Shown: piece by piece, positions 1 through 9,931 of the stretch
Layout: the number at the start of each line of letters is the position of its first letter
Numbering within the stretch: position 1 is the stretch's first letter
Source: Megaustenia siamemsis
Taxonomy: Eukaryota > Mollusca > Gastropoda > Stylommatophora > Ariophantidae
DNA length: 64,000 bases
Reading direction: 5' to 3'
NCBI GenBank assembly: GCA_032433765.1
Contig: JAVIAB010000025.1
Span: 39,005,348-39,069,347, forward strand
Position numbers and translations under genes: made by a program
The notes under the pieces: model-generated
Told to the model about the DNA's origin: nothing
Seen by the model: the letters and a program-made list of their open reading frames with translations, nothing else
The model's database searches: none

Positions 1-257
1 TCCTGTAACGTAAGACAGAAAAAGACAGAAGTAATGGTAAGTTTACGTTACTCCTGTAACGTAAGACAGAAAAAGACAGAAGTAATGGTAAGTTTACGTT
101 ACTCCTGTAACGTTACTCCTGTAACGTTACTCCTGTAACGTAAGACAGAAAAAACAGAAGTAATGGTAAGTTTACGTTACTCCTGTAACGTTACTCCTGT
201 AACGTAAGACAGAAAAAAACAGAAGTAATGGTAAGTTTACGTTACTCCTGTAACGTC
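1..257. repeat. 51-bp minisatellite with a 14-bp sub-repeat
   Basis: Tandem units of about 51 bp run from the window edge. They contain acagaagtaatggtaagttt and are joined by one to three copies of the shorter sub-repeat tcctgtaacgttac. The number of short sub-repeats varies between units, so this is a compound array. The left end lies outside the window. Confidence 0.9.
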
Positions 258-258
258 C

Positions 259-505
259 TAAGCTCCTGTGGAGCATAGGTCTTCAACAAACACTTTAAGC
301 TCCCTTACGTATGCGTGTGAAAGCTGGAAAACAACAAGAGATATAGAAACAAAGTTGAAGGCATTCGAAAATAAATGTCTAAGGAAAATACTTGGTATAG
401 CGTGGAACGAATTCAAAACAAATTGTCTGACATTTTCAGATCCCTGTGGAGCATAGGTCTTCAACAAACATTTTCAGATCCCTGTGGAGCATAGGTCTTC
501 AAGAA
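259..505. repeat. 38-bp minisatellite units around a LINE shard
   Basis: One unit at 259-300 and about two at 437-505 of the 38-bp repeat (core ctgtggagcataggtcttca) that is amplified at 28.3, 34.7 and 41.1 kb. On the minus strand each unit spells the end of a LINE ORF (VEDLCSTG then stop). The units flank a plus-strand LINE piece at 301-434 and run directly into the minus-strand LINE 3' end that follows. Confidence 0.75.
301..434 (+). mobile_element. LINE reverse-transcriptase C-terminal shard
   Basis: The plus strand reads YACESWKTTRDIETKLKAF and then NKCLRKILGIAWNEF, the 'YGCEsW...F...CLR+ILgI.W' block that follows the RT domain in many APE-type LINEs. The same block, more decayed, is at 27.6, 34.0 and 40.5 kb. 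No RT catalytic motif is present. It is sandwiched between 38-bp units of opposite coding orientation, so it may be the inverted part of a 5'-inverted insertion, but I found no TSD. Confidence 0.6.
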
Positions 506-770
506 ACACTTTCTTAGCCATCCTGTTTCTTTCTATTCTTTTAAGATAATTCCATCTCTTCTCCATCATCTTCATCTCTGCTTCAGCCTGTCTTCTCCAA
601 GAATATGTTGGTCTTCCTCTTTGTCTCTTCTCCTGGGGATTCCAAAAAAGACCTGTCGTGTAATACTTTAAGTTGGTTTCCGCAGTACGTGCCCTATCCA
701 GCGCCATCGCTGTATCTCTTTGTCCACTAGTATTTGACTGGTACATTCCAACAATTTTAAGTTAGTGATT
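480..770 (-). mobile_element. LINE-A 3' end (C-terminal ORF fragment)
   Basis: The minus strand reads a LINE C-terminus in two frames: ECTSQILVDKEIQRWRWIGH with VLRKP, then WNPQEKRQRGRPTYSWRRQAEAE, ending in KKVFLEDLCSTG. The W-I-G-H-V-L-R and RGRP-W-R-R blocks are the usual C-terminal signature of an 'endonuclease-reverse transcriptase' LINE. One frameshift separates the halves. The copy is 5'-truncated near 770. Its last codons grade into the 38-bp repeat. The family is the one inserted at 12.6-13.4 kb. Confidence 0.8.
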
Positions 771-1023
771 TTTCCTGGTAAATGAAATAAATATATAGAA
801 AACAAAAGAAAAAAAAGCGGTATAAAATGTGTACACGAACACCGTGAGCACTTCCGTTCTTTCCACATCAGATCTTACAGGGAAGACATTAATCTTATTT
901 TCCTTTCATTTCACCTTCTAGTTCGATTTTTTAATTATTTATTTTAAGGAGGTATTTGTACGCCATTTGAATTTTTGTTCCTGTTGAAGGCCTATTGCGC
1001 CGAAACGTCGTGCTGGACGTGCT
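771..1023. other. Non-coding stretch with a CTG..GAAGGC / CGAAACG motif
   Basis: AT-rich, with no supportable ORF. At about 983-1010 the plus strand carries ctgttgaaggc, a short loop, then gccgaaacgtcg. This resembles the hairpin motif near the 3' ends of some Penelope-like and LINE elements (compare 7.85, 9.45 and 61.7 kb). It may be a retroelement 3' relic. Confidence 0.4.
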
Positions 1024-1222
1024 TTTTCTAGATATAACCCCTTTTTTAGGATCCTTTTTTTTCTAGATATATATTTTTTTCGAGATATCTTTTTTTTTTC
1101 TAGATATATATATATTCCCCCCCCCCCCCTTAGATATATATTTTTTTTCTAGATATCTATTTTTTTTCTAGGTATCTATTTTTTTTCTAGATATATATGT
1201 TTTCTAGATATATATTTTTTCA
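1024..1222. repeat. Degenerate TCTAGATAT/poly-T microsatellite
   Basis: Units of tctagatatat separated by T-runs of 7-10, with one C-run of about ten bases near 1120. Low-complexity sequence without coding potential. Confidence 0.8.
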
Positions 1223-1569
1223 TTTCTCCTCACTAATAACTTCATCGCAGCTTAATATTTTGTTGCAATTATGTGCATTTCTTTGTCTTGACTCTTTCCA
1301 CACCTAAACTTTTAGTTCGACACATGCAAATCAACTCAGGATTTGTGAGAACAGGACTGCCTTCCATCTTGATCTCCGCTCGACTGACAAGACTAGTGAG
1401 TGTTTCCATAGCCACCAGGAAGTAGTAAGATCTTGGTCAACTATTGTTCGCTGATCCTGTCACAAATTGGCAGCTATGAGCTGCTGCTAACCGCTTTCAG
1501 CCCAGATGATGTCTCAGCCCCCGTTAGTGATGCGTTTCTACTTCTCCCTCGTCATGCACATTTTGAAGG
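1223..1569 (+). other. Unique sequence with a weak candidate exon (1419-1568)
   Basis: Between 1419 and 1568 the plus strand is open for 50 codons after a possible acceptor (ccaccag) and ends at a possible donor (GAAG then GTAATC). The translation (contains SQIGSYELLLTAFSPDD) looks protein-like in composition. The pyrimidine tract is poor, I recognise no domain, and the 44-bp array starts at the donor. It could equally be chance or a relic. Confidence 0.2.
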
Positions 1570-2072
1570 TAATCACATAAAGTAATATCTAATCGGATAG
1601 AAGTAGTCTAATGTAATCTCATAAAGTAATATCTAATCGGATAAAAGTAGTCTAATGTAATCTCATAAAGTAATATCTAATCGGATAAAAGTAGTCTAAT
1701 GTAATCTCATAAAGTAATATCTAATCGTATAAAAGTAGTCTAATGTAATCTCATAAAGTAATATCTAATCGGATAGAAGTAGTCTAATGTAACCTCATAA
1801 AGTAATATCTAATCGGATAGAAGTAGTCTAATGTAATCTCATAAAGTAATATCTAATCGGATAAAAGTAGTCTAATGTAATCTCATAAAGTAATATCTAA
1901 TCGTATAAAAGTAGTCTAATGTAATCTCATAAAGTAATATCTAATCGGATAGAAGTAGTCTAATGTAATCTCATAAAGTAATATCTATTCGGATAGAAGT
2001 AGTCTAATGTAATCTCATAAAGTAATATCTAATCGGATAAAGGTAGTCTAATGTAATCTCATAAAGTAATAT
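1570..2072. repeat. 44-bp minisatellite, first segment
   Basis: About 11 tandem units of 44 bp with core aatctcataaagtaatatct and a following aagtagtctaatg. Units differ by single substitutions. The array continues at 3469 and 5536, so the two sequences between are insertions into one older array. Confidence 0.92.
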
Positions 2073-3468
2073 TGTTATTGTTATTGGCTATGGAAGGCCT
2101 CGGTCTCACAGCAAACGAATTAAAATCCATAATTGCTAAACCGCCCGTGCCAGTGGAATCATCCGAATTACTAACTCATCTCCCAAACAAAGAAAGGTAA
2201 CTGTAGTCCCCATCGTAGCAGTCTCAGCACACGTCAAAAGACATAAGGCGAAACCGCGCAGAAAGTGAACACAGCCAACTGTTCCCCGTCATACGATATC
2301 ATCATTCATCGTAAACAAGCGGGATATCGAAGCAGGATCAAAACGGATGAGACACACAGCTCACGGTGTGCACAGAGCACTTAACTCAGTAGCTCCTGCA
2401 ATAAGCCGGACTTGGAATATGAGGAAACTGCAAGAAGGAACACTTTTCAGACATAGCCTTCAATGGTTCCTGCCGCCTATCCACCATATACCATGGGAGT
2501 TTACGTCCTCCCGAAAATGATGATCGTCGTAGCACTTTATGATGTTAGGCCATCATTGATGACTCCAATTCCAAACATATAGACACACAGTGATGGTAAG
2601 TTATCATTTCCAATCCAACAGAAGTCACATGACCTGTAGTTAGTAAAAACACAATTGATGATGTTCTCCGCTCCCTTCTTGTAGCTGCCGCCACACGATT
2701 CTGATGTCTCATTAACTTGGACATCATTCAAGAACAATGTCAGATGAACATTCCATAGATATGGCTTTGCTGATGAAGTGCTTGGTGCAACAGTTGTATC
2801 AATCATAGTGGAGGCTCCTGGTATGTGGTCATTAATATCACAGACGGCACATGATGTTGCTATATTCTGAATTTCTTTCAGGGGTGTAAATGCGTGGCAC
2901 ACACATGGAGAGTGGTTTGTGGTCACAGTAATCCCATTAAAGGCAATTCTAGGGTAGCATGGCATAGCTGTTTCAGAACAGCACAATCCTGTGATGTTTT
3001 CTGTGTTCGCTATAAAACTGCTGCTGCTACCCAATCCTGACCAATTATAGGTGTGGCCATTATTCACTTGCAATGACAAAACTGCTTTGTTTACATCATA
3101 AACCTCTGGAAGCGAATCATTTATGGGACTAATAGTACAATTTATTCTTTCATCGGGGATATCTTCATTGAGTCCCAAAAAAAAGTTCTTTGGTTAAAAA
3201 GCACATATGCTTTTGAGTTAAACACAAAATGAGCCCACTTCATAGATTCAAAATGATCCTTGCCAATGCCATCCGTTTGCACACATTAGGTCCTTAGCTA
3301 CTAATGTCACAAACTAAGCCATCAAATTAACGACTTTATCTACAGCGAAGGTTAACGAACTGTGGACAAACATTTATGTTCAATCCCTGAATACATTTTC
3401 GCTCAATAACAACTCGCTGCAATAACATTTATCATGGTATTAAAAGTAAACATTGCTTAGTTTACTAA
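2073..3468 (-). mobile_element. 1.4-kb retro-insertion inside the 44-bp array
   Basis: The 10-bp aaagtaatat occurs immediately before (2063-2072) and after (3469-3478) this segment. A single uninterrupted array unit has it once, so it looks like a target-site duplication. Read on the minus strand, the insert ends in an AATAAC-type tail (ttgttattgttattgg on plus), as expected for a LINE-like or retro-copied sequence. It carries the 213-codon minus-strand frame described separately. On the plus strand, a 36-codon ATG frame starts at 2090, and a roughly 80-codon frame lacking an initiator covers about 2265-2520. No RT motif was seen. Confidence 0.55.
2537..3178 (-). CDS. Unrecognised Cys- and N-glycosylation-rich ORF (213 codons)
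   Basis: I do not recognise this protein. The frame runs from a TTG-preceded opening (there is no ATG; an in-frame TAA lies a few codons upstream) to a TAA at 2537-2539, so it is either the 3' part of a longer gene or a degraded 5' end. It has 13 cysteines, including CC at about residues 66-67, C-V-C at 92-94, C-A-V-C at 110-113 and C-D-F-C at 184-187. It has six N-X-S/T sequons at about residues 13, 20, 45, 61, 88 and 156. That composition suggests an extracellular or lumenal domain. No signal peptide or membrane span is visible in what remains. It lies inside an insertion with a probable TSD, so it may be a transposon-borne or retro-copied gene fragment. Confidence 0.45.
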   Translation of the reverse strand: MGLNEDIPDERINCTISPINDSLPEVYDVNKAVLSLQVNNGHTYNWSGLGSSSSFIANTENITGLCCSETAMPCYPRIAFNGITVTTNHSPCVCHAFTPLKEIQNIATSCAVCDINDHIPGASTMIDTTVAPSTSSAKPYLWNVHLTLFLNDVQVNETSESCGGSYKKGAENIINCVFTNYRSCDFCWIGNDNLPSLCVYMFGIGVINDGLTS

Positions 3469-3698
3469 AAAGTAATATCTAATCGTATAAATGTAGTCTA
3501 AGGTAATCTCATAAAGTAATACTAAATCATTTAAAAGTAGTCTAAGGTAATCTCATAAAGTAATACTAAATCATTTAAAAGTAGTCTAAGGTAATCTCAT
3601 AAAGTAATACTAAATCATTTAAAAGTAGTCTAAGGTAATCTCATAAAGTAATACTAAATCATTTAAAAGTAGTCTAAGGTAATCTCATAAAGTAATAC
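3469..3698. repeat. 44-bp minisatellite, second segment
   Basis: Five or so 44-bp units continue the array from 1570-2072, now mostly the variant containing taatactaaatcatttaaaag and gtctaagg. The shift of variant across the insertion shows that the array was already differentiated along its length. Confidence 0.9.
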
Positions 3699-5535
3699 TT
3701 CTTCTTCTTCTTCTTCTTCTGCGATCATGGCTCATTCATACTAGGATTGCGGACTCTCTTATGAAGGCAGCTGTCTGTTTAAGTGATTCGGTTGCCCCGT
3801 ATAGTTTCTCTTCCAGGGAGGTGGACGTGGACCACATTGTCCTTCTCAAGTCTGTGTACTGGAGGCAGTCCTGTAGAACATGTTTTGTTGTCATGTTATC
3901 CAGTGTACAGTGGCATTGGCTGGTAGTACCTATTTTGAGTTTGTTGAACATGTGGTTTCTCATTCTGTTGTGACCAGTGCTTAGGCGAAATATGATGACT
4001 TGATCCCTCCTTGATAGTTGGTGGTATCCGTCCCTCTCGTTATACTTTGGGTGTTCTCGTTTCCATTTTTCAAGGAACTGACCTTTGATGATGGATTTGG
4101 CTTCATCTTAGCTGACTAGATGATTCTCTTGTGGTAATCTCCCTCCCTCTTTAGCTAATTTGTCTGCGTGTTCGTTTCCGCTACAGTGTGATGGCATCCA
4201 TTGGATGACCACTCTCTGGAAGTTATTGCATATTTGGTCTAGGGTTGTTCTCAAGTCATCGAGCTCACTGTCCCTGGTGGTTTTTAGAGCTGCTAGGACT
4301 GACAGTGCATCAGTCAGTATCACAAATTTCTTGTGCAAGTTATTTTTGTGTTGGATAACCAGTTTTGCAGCATCTTTGAGGGCTTCAGTTTCTGCTTTAT
4401 AGTTGTTTGAGAATTTCCCAGTAGCTATTGACTTGGTGATCTCATTCTGTTTTTTCAGCCTCAGGAACACACCTCCTCCATATCTGGTGGCATTTGTAGC
4501 GGAGCCATCTGTGTATATGTGTGACCTGGAGCCTTGTGGGTAGTTACTGTTTGTGTGTTTTTCTGCCACGTTTTTTCTCTCTTTGTTTGTGTGCCTTTTT
4601 TCATGATTAATATTATGTCTTCCTTAAGTTCTGGTATTTTCTGTTTCCCATGAGGAGCCATATCAGATGGGTATAAGGGTTTCGGCATTGTTTGGGTCAC
4701 TAGTTGCCAGTTCTTTGGAGATTGCAGCGAAGTTGCTCCTCTTTAGTCTTACTTTTCCGAAACCAGTTATTCTTTGGTGCATGGGGTGCTAAGGAGCCTT
4801 TCATATTTCTCCGCTTGTTGCATTACTTTAGTTTTCCGTCTGTCTTCTAAGGGTTGTAAACCTGTTACTGTTTCTAGAGTCACGATAGGTGTAGATTTCA
4901 TAGCACCAGTGATGATATGGGCAGCTTGGTTTTGTGTTCTGTTAATTTTGCTAAGGTGTGATTTTGAAGCCATAGCCCAGGTTGTGACTCCATACTCTAG
5001 AACTGGTCTGACTCTTCCTATGTATAGTCTTTTCAAAATATTGCTGTCTGCCCCCCAGTCCGTTCCTGCCAATTTCTTCATAATATTTGTTTGTTTTCTG
5101 GCTTTTTTCCTTGCTCAGTCTATCTGATTTATCCATGCCATTCTGCAATTCATGGTGACGCCAAGATATGTTGGCTTTTGGTCAATAGGAAGTGCATGGT
5201 TTTTTATCTTCAGATTTGCAGAGAGTGTGTTTCTTGATAGGCTGAAAATTGTGTATGTAGTTTTTTTTCCTTAATTGGCAGTAACCAGGTTTTCATCCAG
5301 TTTTCAAGTTTCCCTAGGGCATCTTGCATTCTGGAGCTTAGCCACTGACATAGATTCTTCACGTGCCCATATCGCCAGGTCGTCTGCGTACATTGCTGAG
5401 TGTATTCTGGGTGGAATGTCCATTACGATGTCATTTATGAAAATTAAAAAGAGTGTTGGGGATAGGACTCCACCTTGTGGGACACTTTGTTCGATTCTGA
5501 CTTTCTTACTTAGTTGTCCATGTACTTGTATTAAA
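3699..5535 (-). mobile_element. 5'-truncated I-group LINE with RNase H
   Basis: Minus-strand LINE whose 3' end is a (GAA)n tail (ttcttctt... on plus at 3699-3722). From 5' to 3' it retains: the RT tail starting at VPQGGVLSPTLF with YADD (5304-5535); an RT-connection block (RPVLEYGVTTWAMAS, 4767-5081); RNase H (4108-4569, with IYTDGSA, AETEAL, LTDALSV and a PSHC..NEHAD block); and a C-terminal C-x-C...H...C knuckle (QCHCTL...HVLQDC, 3736-3963). Frameshifts separate these blocks, so it is dead. In the RNase H the usual GIPGNE turn is shortened to SGNE. taatac flanks it (3693-3698 and 5536-5541), a possible short TSD. It is related to but diverged from the copy at 13.5-16.5 kb. Confidence 0.88.
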
Positions 5536-5870
5536 TAATACCAAATCATATAAACGTAGTCTAAGGTAATCTCATAAAGTAATACCCAATCATATAAAAG
5601 TAGTCTAAGGTAATCTCAGAAAGTAATACCCAATCATATAAGCGTAGTCAAATGTAATCTCATAAATCTAATGTTATTAGATAAATAAATCTCGTAGTCT
5701 AAGGTAATCTCAGAAAGTAATACCTAATCGGACAAAAGTAGTCTAAGGTAATCTCAGAAGGTAATACCCAATCGGATAAAAGTAGTCTAAGGTAATCTCA
5801 GAAAGTAATATCATATCTTATAAACGTAGTCTAAGTTAGTCACAGAAAGCTGTAGCCAATCAAATAAACG
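5536..5870. repeat. 44-bp minisatellite, third segment
   Basis: Roughly seven more units of the same 44-bp array after the LINE, with variants containing taatacccaatcatataaac. Units decay toward 5870, where unique sequence begins. Confidence 0.88.
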
Positions 5871-6433
5871 TAGCTTCAAAATGAAGATCAATGCATGCTA
5901 GAAGCAGACTAACCAGACCAGTGGAGTGAGTACAAATTATAAATAGAAGGCAAACCCTGTAATATAAATGTGCTGAAGTCGGACATATTGGACTGAAAGA
6001 AGCAAATAGTACAACTATACCAATTTGATACATTTTTAAGGACGGTCTTCAGGGTGGGGAGTGATCACAGACGAAGAAAGGCGGGGCTAGCATCTTGTCA
6101 ATCACGAGAGTTAAGTACACGCGTGTAGAAGTTTCTTGTCGCACTTGATTTGTTTGCGCTTTATAAAGTCGATAGTTTAATCCAGAGATGGCGGCCTGTC
6201 AGTCTATTTTTCTTGGCCTTTGAAGTATCCACATAAACTACTATATTAAATATCTATACATAAAATAAATATTAATAAATTGATACGATGCACTGTGGAT
6301 GAAATATTGTAGAAGGACATAATCGCCTGCGCCAACCGGTATGGCACATGATGATGATGATAAGTAAAAACCAAAGTTCTGGTCGTTTAAAAGAAATAAT
6401 ATGAAGGTAATTTTTAAACAAATAAATGAATGT
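5871..6433. other. Mostly unique sequence; possible promoter-like patch and a LINE tail
   Basis: No long ORF. A GC-box-like ggcggggc (6080-6087) and a TATAAA (6162-6167) precede ATGGCGGCC at 6188, but that frame stops after 11 codons, so I do not call a gene. At about 6283-6365 the text resembles a LINE 3' end (gacataatcgcctgcgcc, then a gatgatgatgataag tail), as in the LINE at 16.9-17.35 kb. Confidence 0.35.
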
Positions 6434-6444
6434 CTTGTTACAAA

Positions 6445-6702
6445 CGGAAGCCGCGATAACTCAGTGGTTAGTGAACTGGACTACAAAGGACAAGAAGTAG
6501 GGTTCGATCCCAACCGACGGTTTCCGGTTCACTCATCCTTAAATGGGTACCGGATTTTTTTCTTTCTGGGAAAGTAAAGCGGCACGGGCGTAATACCGAC
6601 AACATTACCCCAAAAATCATGTGCCGAGGATCTGTAAAATTGATGGTCACTAACACCATATTCCATATACGCCATTTGGGGTACTTTGCTTTTTTTTTAT
6701 TA
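6445..6702 (+). mobile_element. SINE-A, full-length copy with TSD
   Basis: tRNA-derived SINE. The head has a degenerate A box (taactcagtggttagtg) and a B box (gggttcgatccc). The body has a stretch like aaatgggtaccggattttt, then tctgggaaagtaaagcgg and ggtcactaacaccatat, and ends in a T-rich tail. The 11-bp cttgttacaaa directly flanks it at 6434-6444 and 6703-6713, a clear target-site duplication. Other SINE-A copies are at 12.4-13.4 (split), 57.7, 60.6, 60.85 and 61.3 kb, with fragments inside the 6.4-kb units. Confidence 0.88.
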
Positions 6703-6778
6703 CTTGTTACAAATTATACAATATGTCGCCAAAGTGCAAGAATGACTTATTTATGAGTAAATCTCAACGTACTCAATC

Positions 6779-7056
6779 AAGGTAGGTTACGCTGGCTTGG
6801 TCACGTACACTGTATGAAAGATGGCCGGATACCAAAAGATATACTTTATGGACAACTAGCAGATGGTAAAAGAACTAGGGGGCGCCCAAAACTTTGATTT
6901 GTAGACGTGTGTAAACGTGAAGACTCTGAACATAAACCCTGCAGCCTGGGAAGACATAGCTACAGACCGCAAACACACTCTAAAGCTCCAACTCAAGCAA
7001 GAAACACACAGATTCATAGAAAAAAGAGAATACACGGAGAAAGAAAAGACAGAAAT

Positions 7057-7063
<7 letters not shown>
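6779..7063 (+). mobile_element. LINE C-terminal fragment (RWLGHV..GRPKL type)
   Basis: The plus strand reads RLGHVH-MKDGRIPKDILYGQLADGK, then RGRPKL, FVDVCKRD and NINPAAWEDIATDR. This is the conserved C-terminus of a widespread metazoan LINE (endonuclease-RT type, tail after the RT domain). One stop and one frame change are present. It runs directly into an (AT)n tract. A minus-strand copy of the same family is at 7330-7625. Confidence 0.8.

Positions 7064-7135
<72 letters not shown>
7064..7135. repeat. (AT)n microsatellite
   Basis: About 35 uninterrupted AT dinucleotides immediately after the LINE fragment. It is probably the expanded 3' tail of that element. Confidence 0.95.
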
Positions 7136-7138
<3 letters not shown>

Positions 7139-7329
7139 CCTTTTCACCTTGTCAGACGGTCTAGTGGAGGAGGCTATTGTGTATTTTTTTGAGGTTTTAT
7201 TTTGTCGAACAGCTTCTCTCGTAGCTAATTCTACAAATGTTTGACAAACACACACGGCCACAGAATGAACAAGTCAGGCCCAATGGTCCACAGGGTTTTC
7301 CATCCTTTTTCATGAGTATTTTCTATTCT

Positions 7330-7625
7330 TAGTTTTGCCTTAGCACAGTCTCAAGTGATGTTATACCATTCCTTATACATGCTCTCCATGATGTGCGATC
7401 ACTTGCCAGATGTTCCCAGTCATTTTCATAGATAGAGAAGTCATTCAGAGATGATTTACATATATCTCTATATCGTAGTTTAGGTCTGCCGATTTGTCCT
7501 TTTTCGTGTGTTAGTTCACCATATAGTATTTGCTTGGGGATGCGTTTTTCTTCCATTCGATGGACATAACCCAACCATCTTAGTCTTCGACATCTGAGCA
7601 TCGACATTTCTTGTGGCGCTGAAAA
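7330..7625 (-). mobile_element. LINE C-terminal fragment (RWLGYV..GRPKL type)
   Basis: The minus strand is open for 102 codons: LRCRRLRWLGYVHRMEEKRI, PKQILYGELTHEKG, GRPKLRYRDICKSSL and WEHLASDRTSWRACI. Same family as 6779-7063 but in opposite orientation, about 200 bp away and better preserved. No RT core remains. Confidence 0.8.
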
Positions 7626-7639
7626 ATCCGCAGTCAACT

Positions 7640-7917
7640 ATGACTGACGGAGGCTACAACTACTAAATCACACCATGTAATTGTTAACAATACTCTTAAG
7701 TTTGGCCTATAGTCCTGGCCTCAACTATAACCCGACCCTTGGTCAACCTTAAGTTGGTCACCTCTGGATCAAGTGATGAGATGTAACATACACCCCTACA
7801 AGGAAGGTGACAGCTTTACAAAAAAGGACAATACAGAATATTTGACGCGTCGGCCTACATGCAGCCTTCTTCAGAATATAGGGACAACACAAACAATAAA
7901 ATAAACATATACTCTAC
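7640..7917. other. Non-coding spacer with a CTGAAGAAGGC motif (minus)
   Basis: No ORF. On the minus strand near 7845-7882 ctgaagaaggc, a short loop and ggccgacgcgtc form a hairpin-like motif related to those at 0.98, 9.45 and 61.7 kb. It may be the 3' relic of a retroelement. Confidence 0.4.
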
Positions 7918-8217
7918 TACGGGGGACTGGTTAGTCTAGTGGCAACACGCCGGTTTCGAGACTGAGAGGTTGTGGGTTCAAATCCCGCCTTTGTTGGGAT
8001 TTTTATTTATGATTTCTCTGTACCGTCCTGGTCTCCGCAGCGAGGCCCGGCTTGAAACGTCAATTACTAATGATCGGAAAAAATATCAGCACCTCCGAAG
8101 ACGGAGTTATCTGTCTGTGCCGACAAGGAACCCCTGTGCACACGGCTGCCAGGGAAAAACGAATTAACTCACAAAATCCAGTCTCTAGGGAAGCTGGCGA
8201 CGGGAAAAAAAAAAAAC
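7918..8217 (+). mobile_element. SINE-C, tRNA-headed
   Basis: A tRNA-like head has an A-box-like ttagtctagtgg and a B-box-like gggttcaaatccc, followed by about 210 bp of unrelated body and a poly-A run (about 8205-8217). A related head is at 57367. The clover-leaf is not intact enough to call a functional tRNA gene. Confidence 0.65.
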
Positions 8218-8231
8218 TCTACTTCGTGTTC

Positions 8232-8460
8232 TGGGTCATTCCAGTGCCGTTAAACGTTGCAATGGGCTTGTGCTTTTCGCCACCCATAACTATTCTTAGC
8301 GACAAGTTCAATCTTATCTAATGAGTCTATGTCTTCTATCTTTGCATCTCTTATAAGTGTTTTTCTTAGTGCCTTTTTTAGATCTTCCTGGTCTTTCTTA
8401 GCACGTGTACATCTTCTCTTCCTAGTTATAGATGAGATCATTGGTTGCCATTTCTCTTAT
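8232..8460 (-). mobile_element. LINE-F C-terminal fragment
   Basis: The minus strand is open for 63 codons and reads LKKALRKTLIRDAKIEDIDS, then LDKIELVAKNSYGWRK. This matches the C-terminal block (RETLRRTLMREA, IELLAQNRDKWRDL) seen in better form at 60.1-60.3 kb and inside the 6.4-kb units. It ends where the AT-rich array begins. Confidence 0.65.
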
Positions 8461-8496
8461 CTCTATATTAGCTCGACATCTCAGCAAGACTAACCT

Positions 8497-9303
8497 TAAT
8501 AAAATATACTCTTAATAATTAAAATATACTCTTAATAATTAAAATATACTCTTAATAAAATATGCTCTTAATAATTAAAATATACTCTTAATAAAATATG
8601 CTCTTAATAATTAAAATATACTCTTAATAATTAAAATATACTCTTAATAAAATATACTCTTAATAATTAAAATATACTCTTAATAAAACATACTCTTAAT
8701 AATTAAAATATACTCTTAATAATAATATACTCTTAATAAAATATACTCTTAAAATTAAAATAAACTCTTAATAATTAAAATATACTCTTAATAATTAAAA
8801 TATACTCTTAATAAAACATACTCTTAATAATTAAAATATACTCTTAATAAAATATACTCTTAATAAAATATACTCTTAATAAAATATACTCTTAATAAAA
8901 TATACTCTTAATAATTAAAATATACTCTTAATAAAATTTAATCTTAATAATTAAAATATACTCTTAATAATTAATAAAATATGCTCTTAATAAAATATGC
9001 TCCTGATAAAATATAATTTCTCAATAAAATAAGCTCTTAATAAAATATGCTCATATTTAAATATGCTCTTATTAAAATGTGCTCTTAATAAAATAAGCTC
9101 TAATAAAATATGCTCTTAATAAAATATACTCTTAATAAAATATGCTCATATTTAAATATGCTCTTATTAAAATATGCTCTTATTAAAATATGCTCTTAAA
9201 AATATACTCTTAAAAAATATGCTCTTGTTAAAAATATGCTCTTAATAAAATATGCTCTTAATAAAATATACTCTTAATAGAATATACTCTTAATAAAATA
9301 TGA
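8497..9303. repeat. AT-rich 16-20-bp minisatellite (TACTCTTAATAA..)
   Basis: About 45 units of aaaatatactcttaataatt and the shorter aaaatatactcttaat. Toward the right, units change to aaaatatgctcttaat and become irregular. Very AT-rich and non-coding. Confidence 0.9.
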
Positions 9304-9931
9304 TCTTAGAATGAAGAGGTAAAAATCCTGACATATTTTCTTATCGTTTAACATCTTTCTTCTTTGTAGAATTAGGGTTATTACCCCAGAACAAATAGTC
9401 GAGTATATCTTCATTTCCTTGTCTGTTTCTGTTGTCCCTATTATCTGAAGATGGCCGCATGTGGGCCTAAACTTTCAACTATTTTGTATTCTCCATTTTC
9501 ATAAAGCCGTCACCATATTTGTAGGTGTGTATGTTACACCCCACTTGTTCCATTGGCCCCCATCGTGGGGTGGGGAGAAAAGAATAGAGCAACTGTCACT
9601 TGGCACTCATGTCGTAAGAGACAACTAAGGAGTTTTGAAATTGTTATCTATGTAACTTTGTTAACGGAATTTCCCGATACATTTTGGGAAATGCTGTGAC
9701 AAGTGGTGAAGCGAATGTGGGGAATTTCAGGCTGCAATGAAACTAGCTCCGTGGGTAAAATATAACTTGGTTCCTGCGACCAGCTTTACCGCAGCACTAC
9801 AGTTATATATGTCTGTTCCCTAGTTAAATCTATGTGCCAAAAATATTTCATAGCTCGGCGAGCAACTCCATATGTGCTCGGATCCCCTTCTCAGGGTGTT
9901 CCCCAGTATAGAGCACGCCCCCCTCTCCCAC
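9304..9931. other. Dispersed-repeat spacer, no gene
   Basis: No ORF of interest. ctgaagatggccgcatgtgg near 9448 belongs to the same hairpin-motif group as 7.85 kb. catgtcgtaagagacaact near 9610 recurs in altered form at about 11.0 kb (reverse) and 59.9 kb, so part of this is an old dispersed element. Confidence 0.5.

Noticed and set aside
1570..2072. Homology between the two 44-bp arrays (1.6 kb and 45.8-55.3 kb)
   Set aside because: Only the unit length is shared; the sequences are unrelated.
3723..5549. Plus-strand ORFs opposite the I-group LINE (for example 4160-4402, 4774-5127)
   Set aside because: They are antisense shadows of the RT/RNase H reading frames.
6445..6520. Functional tRNA genes at SINE heads (6.4, 7.9, 16.5, 57.4, 61.3 kb)
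   Set aside because: A and B boxes are recognisable, but the clover-leaf stems are broken and each is fused to a repetitive SINE body.
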